From the NCBI GenBank assembly GCA_009741485.1, contig CM019217.1, positions 31,534,061-31,598,060 on the forward strand: 64,000 nt of DNA, given 5' to 3'. Both the position numbers and the translations under genes were made by a program. The stretch is from Malurus cyaneus samueli. Lineage: Eukaryota; Chordata; Aves; Passeriformes; Maluridae. The notes beneath the pieces are model-generated. The model ran no database searches. It worked only from the letters and a program-made list of their open reading frames with translations, and was not told the origin of the DNA. Shown here one piece after another: positions 25,386 through 38,900 of this stretch. Position 1 is the stretch's first letter, and the number at the start of each line of letters is the position of its first letter.

Positions 25386-28300
25386 AAAGGTGCAGATGAT
25401 ATAAAGATATTTCACAGTGGGCATAGGTCTGTATGAACACATTTCTCTCCTGAAGGGCTTACAATCTGAACAGAGGAGACAGGAATGGAGAATAAAAGAA
25501 CACTTATTATTTCATATTTGTAGTTACCAAAGTGAAGCAGGAAAAAAATTGCTACAAGAAATTGCCAGTAGGAGTCCTGGAGGAGAGCTTGTTCTCCTGA
25601 ATACTGGTGTGCTTACTACCTTCCTTTCAAGTGGTACATTAATTCAGTGTGTGAGACAATGCAGCCACAGAAGTGTTTCAAAATATGCAGAAATACCTGA
25701 TGGTCTGCATAGCTATGTGAATTCATTGCTATTACCAGATTATCCTGAAATGAAAGGCAGTGCCCAATTAGGAATGATTTCTTACAGATGAAAGCATCAC
25801 CTATGGATTTTTGTTGTTTTAAGTGAACAAACAAAAATATTATTTTTATAGCTGAATAGTGGCCACAAAGTCTACATTTGCTGGACAAGAATAGGCCTTC
25901 TCCATAGCAGTTCAGAAGTCTTCTAATATGAACATAAGAATGATACTCTTATGTACCATAAAGTTGATCAAGTATGTGTGGAAAATATCCACCAAATTCA
26001 CAAGTGAATCTCACATGATCTTCTGTGAATTTATTATCATGTACTACAGCATTGTATTTGTTTTGATGGATTAGAAATGAACACTTTTCCCTAATAAATT
26101 TCATCAAATCTTTGATTTGATACAGATTGTTTTGAAAGACAGTGCTTTTGGCATCAGGAGAAAAAAAAATAAAATAGGTCACAGCTCATTTAAATTCCAA
26201 AATGCAGTTAACTGCTATTTCAAAGCCTGTAGCAGCAACTTTGGAGATGAAACATTAAAAAGACAGCAAGTTTAACATTATGTAAGTATAAGAAGACAGG
26301 CACAAACAAATAGATTGAAAATGTATTTAATGCTGATAGTAGTTAAGAATTATTCTCTCAATCAAGTTTTGCTTTTCCTTTAAAGTTTCCTGCAGACAAA
26401 CATGAAAAAAGGGAAGTCTAGACCACACTGGAACAGAGAAAAATTCAATCTTTGTCCAGATTGAATTGGCAAATACTAATTTAAAGTTCTGTCAGATCCA
26501 CTGCTGCAGATTTAGCTGAAGATGTTTCCTTGCCCTTCTGCCAGAGATCACCACCACCTCAGTAGCTACAGCAGAACAGATTGCTTGTCAGCTCCTGCAC
26601 TCTGACACATTAATAAATAGTTCCTTTTATTAGGAGTTAAAGTCTCACAGCCAGACAGTGAACCAAAGCAACTGTAAGAACATTCAGTCTGTTCTGTGCT
26701 GTCTCTACAGTGCAACCTTTGGAAAAGAGATAGATTCAGATAGGTTAGGGCAGCACTGTATTGAAACACTTTCTGAAGATAAACCTATCACAGATTGTCA
26801 AGTTATCAATTTTCTTTCCTCTGTTACAGATTCAGCTGCAGTTTTCCCAGACTCAGATTTTTCTGATTTGCTATCTGATCCTTGCCTATATCAAAAATAG
26901 ACAAGGTTTGTTGTATAAAAAAAAAATCACTTGATCTTTCTAAATCTTATGATGTGATTCTATAACTTTTCTTCATGTGATCACAGTATATATTACCTTT
27001 TCCCTCTATTATACTTTGCAGAAAATGTAACCAACACAATTCCCTTGGAGTTGTAGACATGAGCCTTTGATTATGCTCTTACAACTTTGATTCCCTCTGC
27101 ATACTCAGCCTCCCATTTGTTCTTCATATGATGAAGACTGCTCTTGGTACAAATTTTAGCAATGCTTCATGACATTTAGAGTAAAGATTTGGGGGGCACC
27201 TCTGAAGTGTATAGAAATTCATTAAATTCATAAGAAAATTCCCAGTTGCCTTTCACATCCTGATCATTCTCGAGTCCACTGCTGGAAATCTATGTGATGC
27301 TTCTGAATTTCACATTGGAAGCCTGTCCTCCTTTCTACCTTACATACAGGATATTTTTATTTTTTAGTTCAGTCAGCAAGTCCTTATTTAACCAGTTTGG
27401 CCACCTGCCATGCCTATTCAGCTTCTTGCACACTGGAATAGACCATTAAAGAGTGCTTTGTGAAGGTTGTCCTAGAAAATCAACTGGCTTTTTCTGGACC
27501 CCCTTCTCCTGCCCACCTGCATCCCATTTCCTCCTGCCTATCAGGGCACTGACAGTGCCAGAGTCTTCTATGCTTAAGTCTCTTGTCTCACTTCCCCAGA
27601 TGTTAAACCTCTACTGTCTCACAGTCCCTTAAGCAAAAGCTTTCATTTACTATTATATCTCTGGCAATTTCCTCTTTGATTTTAAAGCATCTTCCAGATT
27701 TTTGTGTCCAACCTACATCAAAAATTGTCCCTAGCAATTTCTGGGATATGACACACTCATTAGGTAACAGATAAGAAAAAGGTGCTAGAGCACATAAACT
27801 CAGCAGGCAGTTATGAGTTTTAAGTTTACTTAAGCCACATGCAACTCTACTACACAGGAAAAATAGGACAACATGGTGGATTGTGAATTTAAATAAATAC
27901 TGTGATCAATGGAAACATAGAATAATTGATGCATTCAGTATTTGCCACCGTTAAACTTGTGATGCCTGGTTTCTGGCTGCAGTTGTGTCTCACTGTTTAC
28001 CCTCAACACTAGGTCCACTGCCCTTCATTTCATCCTGTCCTGTGATCCCCACCTACTGTAGTTTTATTGATGATTGTTCTAAAAACATGGAGGTAATTCC
28101 CTGAAATTTACTTAGCACCTATCTGCTTCATCTTTGATCCAATAACAGAGAAATTTTAATCTGAGAGTTGGGACAAAAGAATTATTACTATACATAGTCC
28201 AAAGTTATCTTTTATGGCTAAACAATATCAATAGTCCCTTCTTAACCTATTGAGTGATATTTTCACCTCTGTGGAACAGCCTGTTGGTAGCCTCAGCTTC

Positions 28301-31300
28301 TGTTACCCTCTTTGGATGTGCAATTCACTGCCTTGATTCATTTTCTTAAAAAGATACTTGAACCCACCAGACATGAGTCTCACATCTTCCTTCTCATTTG
28401 AAGGAAGAGTGTTGTGGTCTATAAGACAGAGAATTCCTTTAGTTCATCGCTGTTCGATAGTCTATTGGAAAAAATAATCTGGTTTTTTCCAGAGTTCCTA
28501 AGTGTAAGTCTTTCTCTGAAAATATTTTTGAAACATTTAGGTTTTGTTTTTTGAAAGCTGTCTACTAAGTTTTTACTACAAATATCTGGGTTTTTAATAT
28601 AGATTTTAAAGTGGTATGTAGACAAACCCATTATGAAAAACATGTTACAGATAGGGAACATGAGGCAGAGAAAGGAGTTCAGCTCTTTAGTATAGATCTT
28701 GTTATAGTAGCTTTTCAAAGCATAGTGCTTACTCTCATTTTGAAATATTTCTAGACATGATTTAACTTTTTGGAAACATTTTTTGCTCTGTAGGGTAGTT
28801 CAGGATACTCTATAGAGTAGCAGAAGCCATAGTTCCAGCCTAATAACTCTTTCCTGCTCACCACGACAGTATACCTGTCACAAAATTTTCTATCCTCTCA
28901 GTCTTTTCTGATTCATCACCAACAAGGCTATTTTTATTTTCTTGCATTTTTATCACCTCTTTATTCTAATTCAATATATGTTTTAGATTTCTTTTCAATT
29001 TTAATTAAGTAGTTAACAGACCTCTGAGGTTACACTGTGTTTATTACGTGGGGACTGTTGATCAGGCTTGTTTTGAAGCTGCTTTTCAATTTATCTTTTT
29101 AACATACAGATTAAATGTTTGGTGAGTGATTGAAGACTGTAGTGATCTTTGAGATATTTGTTCATTGTATCTTAAGCATGTTCATTAATTTAATTTCCTG
29201 CTGTACAAAAAAAGTCAGCAACTGGAGAACACAGGCAAAATATTCTGTGGTCAGTCTCCTAACAGGTCTGTTTATAATACCTTGCTATTTTGATGAGCCT
29301 AGTTCTGGAATATTTTAAATATTCAAACTGACTTTGCAGTGTCTAAAGGCTAAAACTTGTGATCTTCAGTTTCTCATACTTCGACCGTGAGCAGGGACAA
29401 CTGAAATCATTATTTACTGTATTAAGTTCAGCAAAACCACGAAAACAAAAGTAATTCTCTTTTGAGAATGCAAGTAATCTCTGACTTGTGAAATTGCAGG
29501 TTTTTATAAAGTTTAATGGTGATGAATACTGAACACTATATTAACAATTATTCCCTGTTACCATTGATTATATTATTTATTAAAATTCATCAATCCACTG
29601 TGTTATTACATTTGTCCTATGCTGTGTCTGCTTTTTTTAAGGGAATTTCAGATTATATATGTTCTGGAAAAACAAAAAAAAACAGTGATTTATATTGGTT
29701 CATACATCAACATGCCTTCACCTTAATCCATTAATGAAGGAGACAGCACCATGATTTTTGTATAGCTGACTTTGATAATGTGATTATTTTATCAGTGTGG
29801 CACACCAGTACATTATGAACTACTTGAATGAGAAGTGATACTTTGTGTTTATTGTTTCATTGCTGAAAAATTGCTAGATGATGTGTAGTCTGCCAAGTTT
29901 ACACACGTCACACAGCTCCATGCCTAATGAAATTATGTGGAGAATCAGGAAAATCTACAAATTGCTTCTTGGTTGTTTTGTTTCAATGCAAAACATAATT
30001 CTATCCTACTCTCTAAAGTTTGGGCCTTTTCTTTCACATTTCTAAGCAATTTTTTTTGAATAAAAGATGTATAAAATGTACCAGAGGTCAATCAAAAAGT
30101 AATACATTCCCTTTCATGAAAGTAGTTGTGAACAGAGCCATGAATGTATGAATTTGCTCTTCTATTCTTGTCATAGGATTTCCCTGAAATCACCTTAACT
30201 ACTAACATATCTAACTTCTCTCCATGCAGTAAACATCAGTACCAAGAGAAGGTACCAGGTTCTGCACGGATTTGGCAGCATAGAATCTAAGCATTGCCTT
30301 TGGCATTCATGTGTGTGTCGTCTCTATTCTCATTTGCTAAAATTGGTAGAGCTCTCCTACATGAAGACATAGCTTTAGTAAGAAATTCTGTGGAATAGCA
30401 TTAAGTTTTTAATACAGAACAATTACTTTTTAAGATACAGCAGAAATTATTCAAAAAAGAAGTAAGAATTTTTGGTTGCTAATAATCTGTTGCACTGTGT
30501 TGATTGTTCTCAGCATGCCTGGCAGCTTTGCAGTTTCCAACACTGACAGCTTTGGAAAGGAGGTTAAACTGTCTTAAAAGTGCACCCTATTCCTGGATAC
30601 TGGGTTTGAAACTTGGCTTTAGGAGTACAGGCTCTATATAGGGACACAGAGAAATTCTTTAAACTCCCATATGTGAGCACTGTTTCCAATTCCCTTTGAG
30701 AAATCTCTGGAAGCTGTTGGTCTGAATGTCAAGGGGACTTTAGAAATTTCTTTGGATAATGTTACCATTTACCAGCTCCTCTAGTGTAGGTTTGCACAGA
30801 GTAATCACACAACGTCTTCAATCAACAGGTTAATGTAATTGCTTTCTGTTGTCCTTCTTTCTATCCATATCATAAGATTATAGAAAATTTGCCAAACATA
30901 TTTGTATTACAAAGTAATGATTTAAAGTTTTTCTCACACTTGTCAGCATCTGTTTCCAAATAATTCTTAGCCTTAACTAATCAGGATTACTTGATAGAGG
31001 TTTTACAAACTATGATAAAGTGACTTCAGACTATATATAAGAATATATAGGAATGTATACTGAAAAATGAATCAGTAAAAATTTAATAATCTTTTACGGA
31101 TGAATAGCTCTAGTCATGAACAAGCTTAGTTTAAATTTTTTATGTGTGTCTTATAAATTATCATTCTATATGTTATAGTTTTTAATATATAAATTTAAAC
31201 TATAAGTGACTAAGCTATACAGTCTCAAATTTCATTAGAAACATTAGGGCAACTATTGTGAGAAGTGACAACTTTTTATTCAGTAGGCGTTTTTCCTCTG

Positions 31301-34300
31301 GAGCAATTTCTGAACTTCATCTCTAAGTGAAATCTGTGATAGATTCTCTAAGTTTGAGGGGAAGTATCTCACTCAGGATATTAAAAGAAAAAAACACCAC
31401 AATAACTGTTACCATGTGACAAATGACATGACCTCTGCAGTGAGCTGTACTTACCCATTTTCAATAACTAGCAAGGAAACTCTACACAGAGATATTATTT
31501 TTTTTCCTCTGTCTATGAGGTTGTCACACCACCCCTATCTAGTTTACAGGGTAGAAAACAAAAGGCATGCAGTCCTCTCTCTCCTGTTCTGTCAAGCTTG
31601 TGAACCACTGTATGTAATAAATAAAAAAAATGCAAAAACAAATACTAGAAAATTTCTAAGTCACAAGAAATGCATGTCAGAGTTTTCAATGAATTATCAT
31701 AACTACTTCATTTTGGGTATTTTTTTACACACAAACAAGAGTCACCTTTTTAATATTCTGCCAAAAGTTAGTGTACTTGTATGTTTGTTTTGAAATCAGT
31801 TTAAATCAGTAAGCAATTTGTTCTCATAGGATAAATTTACCCACAACACTATACATTTTCTGTCTGAAAGGACAAATATTCTGAGAATGTATTTGACACA
31901 TATTTTTCTTAATTTTAGTAAAGTGAGGCAGTTCTTCTATGAAAAGAACTAAGGATTCTGGGAAACGATTTTAAAAATTGCCCTGAGCAGTCTGAAGCAA
32001 AACCTGTTTACTGAATGGGAAAAGGCACTACATTCTTACAAAAATTTTGTGCCCACGTTTTCCAGGAGCAATTCAGATGAAAAATAGGCCAACTTTTCAA
32101 GTGTATAACTATGATTGGGAAAATGCTGACGATGTCTTCCATTAATTTATTTTTCCATATTCTTACATCACTAAGACTAAAAAGGTGCTATCATAAATTA
32201 TTGAAGTTAATATTATCACAAGAATAATAAAGTCACTAAGTTATTTAGATGCTAAAGGGGACTATGTATTTGAACTACATGAAGCATAAAATCTTCCTGT
32301 AAGATTATTCCAATAACAAGAGTGTGGTTCCACTACTGTGTCATTCTGTCTAAAAAAATTGGTTCTATTATAAGTGAAGCTTCTGGAACCAGCTTTCCTC
32401 AGGAACTCATCAATGATGAGGGCATTCTGTTCCTGTGGTAGTGAGTGTTAAAAATATCACTGTGTGGGTGGTATGTTGGCATGCTACTTTTTACAATCCT
32501 TACAAGCCCTTCTGATTAAACAAAACAACAAAACTTTGAGTGAAAGTAAACCAAAAGTAATTTTCTGTTTACAAATTTATATTTCACTTAAAAAATATCA
32601 TATATTTAAAATCAATATAAACTATATTAGCCTACGCTCATATAATTTTGTTTATAATTTGCTTGGTGATTATTCTACAATTGATTTAAAGATTGAGCAG
32701 AACAAAGTCAGGATATAAAATGCTGAAACAAAATGGTTCGATACTCCTGTTATATCTTTGAGTGGGTAGACTACAAGTATTGCTAAGGGCAAAGGTCCTA
32801 ACAGGTTGTAAAATGACTATATGGCTCTTGGAAAGCCTGGTTCAGATGTTTATATCTATATCTCTCTGTGTGTCTGTGTCTAAGTATAAACATATTTCAA
32901 GCACAGCGTTGCTCTTCATTCCTCTCCCCTCTCAATGGAATGATCTGTTGCTATGACCACTGTTGCAGTGAGTCAACACCTATTTAAATCTAGCAAGTTA
33001 GCAACATGCAGTCAATCACTGGGTTTCATTGGCTGAATATTCCCAAGAGCTTTCCACTTAAGAGAGTATTCCTCTCCATATATTTTTTTTTCAGACACAT
33101 AATACTAATCTAGAGCATTCTGTCTCTATCTCATTCTTCCTATTTTCTTTAAAAGAATGATTTCCTCCTCTAATGTCAGGGATGTTGTTAAATAAAGAGC
33201 CCATCTGAATATTTGAGTCAGTGATATATAGGTACAAAATTATACTTTTAAGACAAACACACCATCAAACCAAGTGCAGATCAGCTATGAAATCTTTATC
33301 TCATGCTCAGAAAAATGAGCTTGAAAGAGACGTGATGCAGTTAAATCAACTAAGCTCATTTCCAAGCAACTCCATCAATTATCATTTAAGGACACTTGAG
33401 ATTATTTAACTGACTCTCCGGCAATCTATCAGAGCAAATTTAATGTTACTTGCTTTAAGTTTACTGCTTTAGTAGTTAAGGAAGACAAGGAAGCAGCGCT
33501 CTTATAGAAGCCAAAAAGATCTTTTTCTCAATTATCTTGGATCTCTTATTACTTGTTGCACACTTAAGTTCTCACCAGTGGCTGCCAGCATTATATCAGA
33601 GTCAACTAGGGCAAGAGAAGTGCCCAGAAAATTTCTTCTGAATTCAAATGTGGAATGAGGCACCATCAAGCAGATGGAATTGCAGGGTGGTGAAGTGGCT
33701 TCTTTTAGGACAGATGAACTATATTTAAAGTACACTTCCATGAGCACATCTTAGTATCTAGGCCCATGTAAGTGATCCAGGCATATTTTAATGCCATATC
33801 AGACACACAAAAGTTCCCATCTATACATTCCTTTCCCTGTCAAGAAAAGCATTTCATGTGAACTCTAAGAGAACCACTGCATGCTGCAGCTAAATCTTAA
33901 AGAGCAAGACCTGCCTAGTGCAAAGCATCTCTTGCATGGCCAGAGACTCTCTTGAAGATTTCTAATCTCTTTGTTCTAATTTGCAGCATGGGAGCCTTAA
34001 TTTACAAAAGCAATTATAGGCTTTGCATTGATCAATTATGTCCAGGACTGAAAATGCAGTAATCTTCTTCTGATAAAATCAAATCCTTTCAATGTGTCTT
34101 AAATGGCAACAGAGCCATCACTAAAATGAGAATATAGTCTCATTTAAAAATGTAGAGCATAGCCCTTGCCTGTCTGTTTTTAAATAATTCTTGAGTCTTT
34201 CTTACTATCACCAACTTATGTTTTGCATTTTGTTTATTTCTGTTTTCCATTTAAGTGTTCCACTATAACAGCAAAAGAGAAAACAAGACAGACTACTGAA

Positions 34301-34653
34301 ATTTTTATAATTTTGTAGTTTCTACATGGTAAGCCTGAGATGTGGTTTTTCAGACCAGATAGAAAGACACCTGCCTAAAGGCATTGCTTTTTGCAACCAA
34401 ATCACCAAATTCCTGTTCATGTTTATAAAACACAATATATGAAAATCATGTCATGAATCTGTCCAATAAGAAAATGTAATCAATTCAGGAACTATGTATT
34501 CCATAGTCATACTTTATTAATAGGGCTTCCATATAAATATCCAAATGTAGAAATCCAAAAGACAAGAATTCAACCAAACTACATTGCATGAGACACATTA
34601 ATTTTGATGGCACTAACAGCTTTAACAATTAAATGTAAACAGGCAACTGCAAT
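25386..34653. other. AT-rich non-coding DNA, no gene recognised
   Basis: Nine kilobases without a recognisable gene or transposon. Frames of up to about 125 codons exist (25417-25791 and 31416-31793, both plus) but have no domain, and frames of that length are not exceptional in 64 kb. The stretch at 27400-27700 is less AT-rich and T/C-biased and may be an old repeat that I cannot name. Near 30087 the phrase AATCAAAAAGTAATAC recalls mariner ends, too weakly to call. Confidence 0.5.
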
Positions 34654-35116
34654 AATCATAGAATCATAGAATCAATCGTAGAATCATAGAACTAATCAGA
34701 GAATCACGGAATGGTTGAATGGGACCTTAAAGATCATCTAGCTCCAAGCCCCCTGCCATGGGCAGGGATACCTTCCACTAGAACAGGCTGCTCAAAGCCG
34801 CATCCAACCTGGTCTTAAATACTTCCAGGAATGAGATATCCATTAACTCTCTAGGCAACCAGTTCCAGATTTTAGTTATGCTTACTATGAATTTTTTTCT
34901 TTATATCTAATCTAAATCAACACTCAGTTTAAAACCATTACCCCTTGTCCTATTGCAACAGGCCCTGCTAAAAAGTATGTCCCCATCTTATAAACCCTCT
35001 TTAGTTACTGAAAGGCTGCTACAAAGTCTCACCAGAGCTTTCTCTTCTCCAGGATGAACAACCCCAACTCTTTCAGATTGTCCTCCTAGGAAAGGTGTCC
35101 CATTCTCTCAATCACC
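34654..35116 (-). mobile_element. CR1 LINE 3' end (older, host of nested insertion), left part
   Basis: Read on the plus strand, it begins with an expanded run of ATCATAGA/AATCATAGA units (34654-34720), the reverse complement of the CR1 3' terminal repeat. It then follows the CR1 3' region in reverse: GGGACCTTAAAGATCATCTAG, CCCCCTGCCATGGGCAGGGA, CTTCCACTAGAACAGGCTGC, CCAACCTGGTCTTAAATAC, CCTTGTCCTATTGCAACAGG, and CAACCCCAACTCTTTCAGA near 35060. The match stops at 35116 in the middle of the element and resumes at 35830, after a plus-strand CR1. The left and right parts are thus one minus-strand element split by a later insertion. Confidence 0.93.
35111..35116 (+). repeat. target-site duplication, left copy
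   Basis: ATCACC here is repeated at 35824-35829, exactly flanking the inserted plus-strand CR1. In an undisturbed minus-strand CR1 this hexamer should occur once, at the point where the two halves join. Confidence 0.7.
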
Positions 35117-35823
35117 CCTGGACAAGCTGGTATCAGGACAGGCTGAGGCAAGGCTGACAGCAGCAATGCCTGGAAGGACTTGGGGGTGCTGGTGGATGAG
35201 AGGATGGACATGATCCAGCAATGTGCACTCACAGCCAAACATGTTCTGGGCTGCATCCAAAGCAATGTAGGCAGCAGGGAGACAGAGGGGATTCTGCCCC
35301 TCTGCACTGCTCTGCTGAGACCCCACCTGCAGTGCTGTGTCCAGATCTGGGGTCCCCAGCACAGGAAAGACATGGAGCTGTCGGTGTCAGTCCAGAGGAG
35401 GCCACCAGGTTGATTAGAATGGTGGACCACTTCTCCTCTGAGGAAAGGTTAAGAGCTGGAATCGTTGAACCTGGAGCAGAGGATGTTCTGGGATGACCTT
35501 CTTGTGGTTTCCAGTACCTGAAGGGACCCTCTGAGAAAGCCGGAGAGGGAATTTTTGCAATGGCATATACTGATAGGATAAGGGAGAGTGGCTTCAAACT
35601 GACTAGATTTAGACTGGATTAGACTGGATATTTACTGTGAGGGTGATAAGGTACTGGCAAGGTTACCCAGAGAAGTTGTGGATGCTCCATCACTGAAAGT
35701 GTGTGAGTCCAGGTTAGATGGGCCTCAGAACAAGCTATTCTAGTGAAAACTTTCCCTGCCCATGGCATGGGAATTGGGAATTTAATGATCTTTAAAGGCC
35801 TTTCTGACCCAAACTGTTCTATG
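35117..35823 (+). mobile_element. CR1 LINE 3' part, inserted into an older CR1
   Basis: This is a 5'-truncated CR1 carrying the C-terminal tail of ORF2 and the 3' UTR. The frame at 35180-35413 gives GVLVDERMDMIQQCALTAKH, GCIQSNVGSRETEGILPL and RPHLQCCVQIWGPQHRKDME, the conserved region after the RT core in CR1 ORF2. Downstream are TTTACTGTGAGGGTGATAAG, GGCAAGGTTACCCAGAGAAG and GGAATTTAATGATC segments, and the element ends in TTCTATG at 35817-35823. The 6-bp repeat ATCACC flanks both ends. The host minus-strand CR1 continues on each side, so this copy arrived later. Confidence 0.93.
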
Positions 35824-35829
35824 ATCACC
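35824..35829 (+). repeat. target-site duplication, right copy
   Basis: ATCACC follows directly after the terminal TTCTATG of the inserted CR1 and matches 35111-35116. Immediately afterwards the minus-strand CR1 resumes with TTTGTGGCCCTCTTCTGG. Confidence 0.7.
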
Positions 35830-35992
35830 TTTGTGGCCCTCTTCTGGATGTGCTCCAACAGGTCCATGCTTTTCCTGTTCTGAGGAGCCCAGAGTTGGGT
35901 GCAAAACTCCAGGTGGGGTTTCACTCTTGACTTGCTGGGAATACGATTGTCTTACTGGGCTGCAAGCACACATTGATGGCTGGTGTCCAACC
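35830..35992 (-). mobile_element. CR1 LINE (older copy), right part with ORF2 tail
   Basis: The sequence continues the minus-strand CR1 interrupted at 35116: TGGATGTGCTCCAACAGGTC, GGAGCCCAGAGTTGGGTGCA and CTCCAGGTGGGGTTTCACTC. Minus-strand translation gives MKPHLEFCTQLWAPQNRKSM and DLLEHIQKRATKVI, the same ORF2 tail motif that the inserted copy carries on the opposite strand. The element is 5'-truncated near 35992, where the flanking AT-rich sequence begins. Confidence 0.9.
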
Positions 35993-38900
35993 AAATAAAA
36001 CTGGCCAGGTGCACAGGGGAATAAAACATCTAATAACTTAAATCAGATATTGAACATAGTTTGAACTTTAAAACTGAGAGAAATCAAAATATATGTAGTC
36101 ATGAGCAAGAAAAGGTTGACTCCAGCTGGTGACAATGATATTCAGGCATATTATTCGCAAAGGTTTTATGTACACAGAACTAATTTTTACCACTCCTAAG
36201 ACACTGGCTGTCCTGGACAAAACATGAAGACTTCAAGGGAATGACAAAATATTCCAGCTTCCATCTGAGTAAAAGGTAGCCTTTGGAATCAGAGAAACTA
36301 AGTGAGAAAAACACTTCAGTGGAAATGTGAATCACCTGGGTCCAACAAAGTGATAGAGTCATTTAAATGTGGATGCTACATTGAGGATGGAAAAGAACAA
36401 ACTGGCCAAGTACTGTCCCCTACAGTAATAGGAGTAATAAGTAATAATATATAAGTTTATGTCTTTTTCTGTCTGTACATGAAGCTGACTGATGTGTCAG
36501 TATTTTATTTTTTTGACCTGCTTAATTGCTCAGGTGCACTGACATCAAGTCTCCACATTCCTCCTCTGTTTCCCATCTTCATTTCTTCTGAATTCCATGC
36601 TTAGGTGTATGGTTCTTCTGTTCTAAGGTTTAACAATTATTTTACCTCTTTAATAGTATGTTCTGACATCCTGATTGAAGAAAAACTTTACTCTCTTCTA
36701 GCACTGTGAGACAGTGAACACAAACATTTTTGCTAGTAACATCAGTTACATCCTGTAACTGACATTTTTTGAAAACATTTGAAAGAATTATGTATTATAC
36801 TCTTCTCTTTCTTTAGCAAGTAGATTTAGAGAAGATAAACTAGAAAACCACTAAACTTTATCATGAGCTGAATTTCCAAAGGTATTTGCAGACATGTTTG
36901 TCATATTTGTTTTATTTGCCTTATGGACAGGTTTATGCAAGCCATGATTTAAAACAAGTTAACTTTTAGCCAAGAAAGATGAAAATTGAAGGCTTTTCTA
37001 AGTGCCTCTTATGTTCAAGGATGTATGTGCACTCAAATAACAGAGTATGAAGCTGCTAATCAGAAACTTCTCAGGTCTGCTTATTTTTTCTGTTGATGAG
37101 ATAGCCATAGGCTAACTCTTTACATATTAAAAATAGGGAAAATGGCAATTGGATTAGTAATTTACAGCTGACTACAAACGAGACCCTAGGCTATTTTAGC
37201 TAATTAATTACTAAAACAAAAATGGAATTAACATTAAAAGAATAAAAAATTTTCAACTCCACAAATTCCAAAAGATGCAACAAACACAGGACATAATATT
37301 TTCTACTGAAGCTAGCAGTTGGAAAGTGCTGGTTTAATTCTCAACTGTTTCATAAGCTAAGCAAATCATTTACCCACATAGTGCCCCAGTTTCCCTGACT
37401 GTAAAAATCTGGATAATCTTATTTATACACTCCAGTAATTTCAGATGCCAAACATGAAAGAAATGTCAGAGAAGTGTGAAGAATATTTTTTAGAAGAAAA
37501 CAATAATTGCCCAAACAGAGAGAATCTGAATTTCCAGTCCAATATGATGGTTCCTAAGCGCTGCTGTCATCACCCCATCAGCTGTTAATACCCACAATAG
37601 CATCCTGTTTCTGAAAAATAACTAGTACTGCTAGTACTGGTTGCTTAAAAAAATAGATTTAAAAAATAACAGACATTACCAAGGAAAAAAAGTCTATGAG
37701 TAAAGTTTCTTGCTAATTTCCAGCCTGTCCTCTTTTTTTTCTGGACCTTTTTTTTGGATAAAAACCCCTCATATTTGAAAGATCTTCCTCTTACCTTTTG
37801 TGAAGCTTCATGTTTTAAAAGCATCTGTCACCAATTGCCCTCTATAAATCCTAGAGATTTCCCATGGTGCAATGATTTTCAGATTACATCTGCAAATCTG
37901 AGTTGCAAGATATTCCTTTCTAGTCTTCTTGTCATTATATCCACATAATTACCAATGACAGGACCTGACAATCTCTTACCCCAAACATGAGCCTGCATTG
38001 ACCTATTCAATCATATTTGATGATGATAGTCTTTTGTCAAGGCTTGAAAACTCTAAAGGGAGTAAAACAATGTGGAACATCTTTGTTTCAAAGCTGTTTT
38101 TAAATACTCACAGTTGGATGATTTAATGGAAAATACTTGCAGTTCAACAAGCATAAGTTGAAATGAAAAATTAACCTAACTTTCCCTTTTATTTTCAGGG
38201 ATATTACTTTTTATTTTGTATTTTTCACTTGAAAACAACCAAGTGTTTCACATTCTTAGAGCTGATAGACTGTATCTCATAACTCTAGTATTTATACCTC
38301 AAAGTGCTCAGAAATCACAAAACAACTTTTCAAAATAAAGCAAATTTGCTACAATGCCATGAATTATTGATGGAATAATAAATGGTGAGTTTATTTCTTT
38401 TAATTTTTGATTTCAGAGCACTTAGAATAATATAAAAAAATGTTTCTCATCTATTTTTTCCCAATAATGGATTAATTTTCCACCTTTTCCCCTCATTTAT
38501 GAGTCCAGAAGTATTTTTAATATGAAAATATTTTCCCATATTTAACAGTTCTAGAAACAAAACAAAAAGCAGTACAAACCCACAAGTACAGTAAAGGTCT
38601 TCAGTACATATTATTTTTCCAAAATGCCAATATTCTGTGATATGAGAGGAGAAGAGCATAGATTCTTCTGTGACAATAAGAGAGAGCCAGTAAGAATTAT
38701 TTATGTAAGTCATCACAACTCAGGAGTCTATTGAGTCCTCAAGGTCACTCAGAATCCCTGCTGATATTCTTTCAGTGATTACAGTGTCCTCACAGAGGAT
38801 TTTCAAAAGAATAATCATGAAGGGTGTCAGTGGCTTCTGGGATCTGTATCTTCATTTTACCCTAAAATGACAACCATCTGAAAAAATATTGTTGGCACAT

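Noticed and set aside
25417..25791. 124-codon plus-strand frame
   Set aside because: No domain or motif, no splice or promoter context; several frames of this length are expected by chance in 64 kb.
26658..26900. 80-codon frame with an acidic C-terminal part (PDSDFSDLLSDP)
   Set aside because: Looks somewhat protein-like, but there is no start context, splice support or recognised family.
30080..30160. Phrase resembling a mariner transposon end (AATCAAAAAGTAATAC)
   Set aside because: Only a short match, and no second end or transposase remnant was seen.
31416..31793. 125-codon plus-strand frame
   Set aside because: Composition is that of translated AT-rich DNA, with no recognisable motif.
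33532..33747. Minus-strand 71-codon frame with an internal donor-like GTGAGA
   Set aside because: Protein not recognised and no acceptor of quality; judged chance.
35086..35597. Minus-strand frames of 84-122 codons
   Set aside because: They are antisense to the plus-strand CR1 ORF2 tail; the sense frame carries the recognisable motif.
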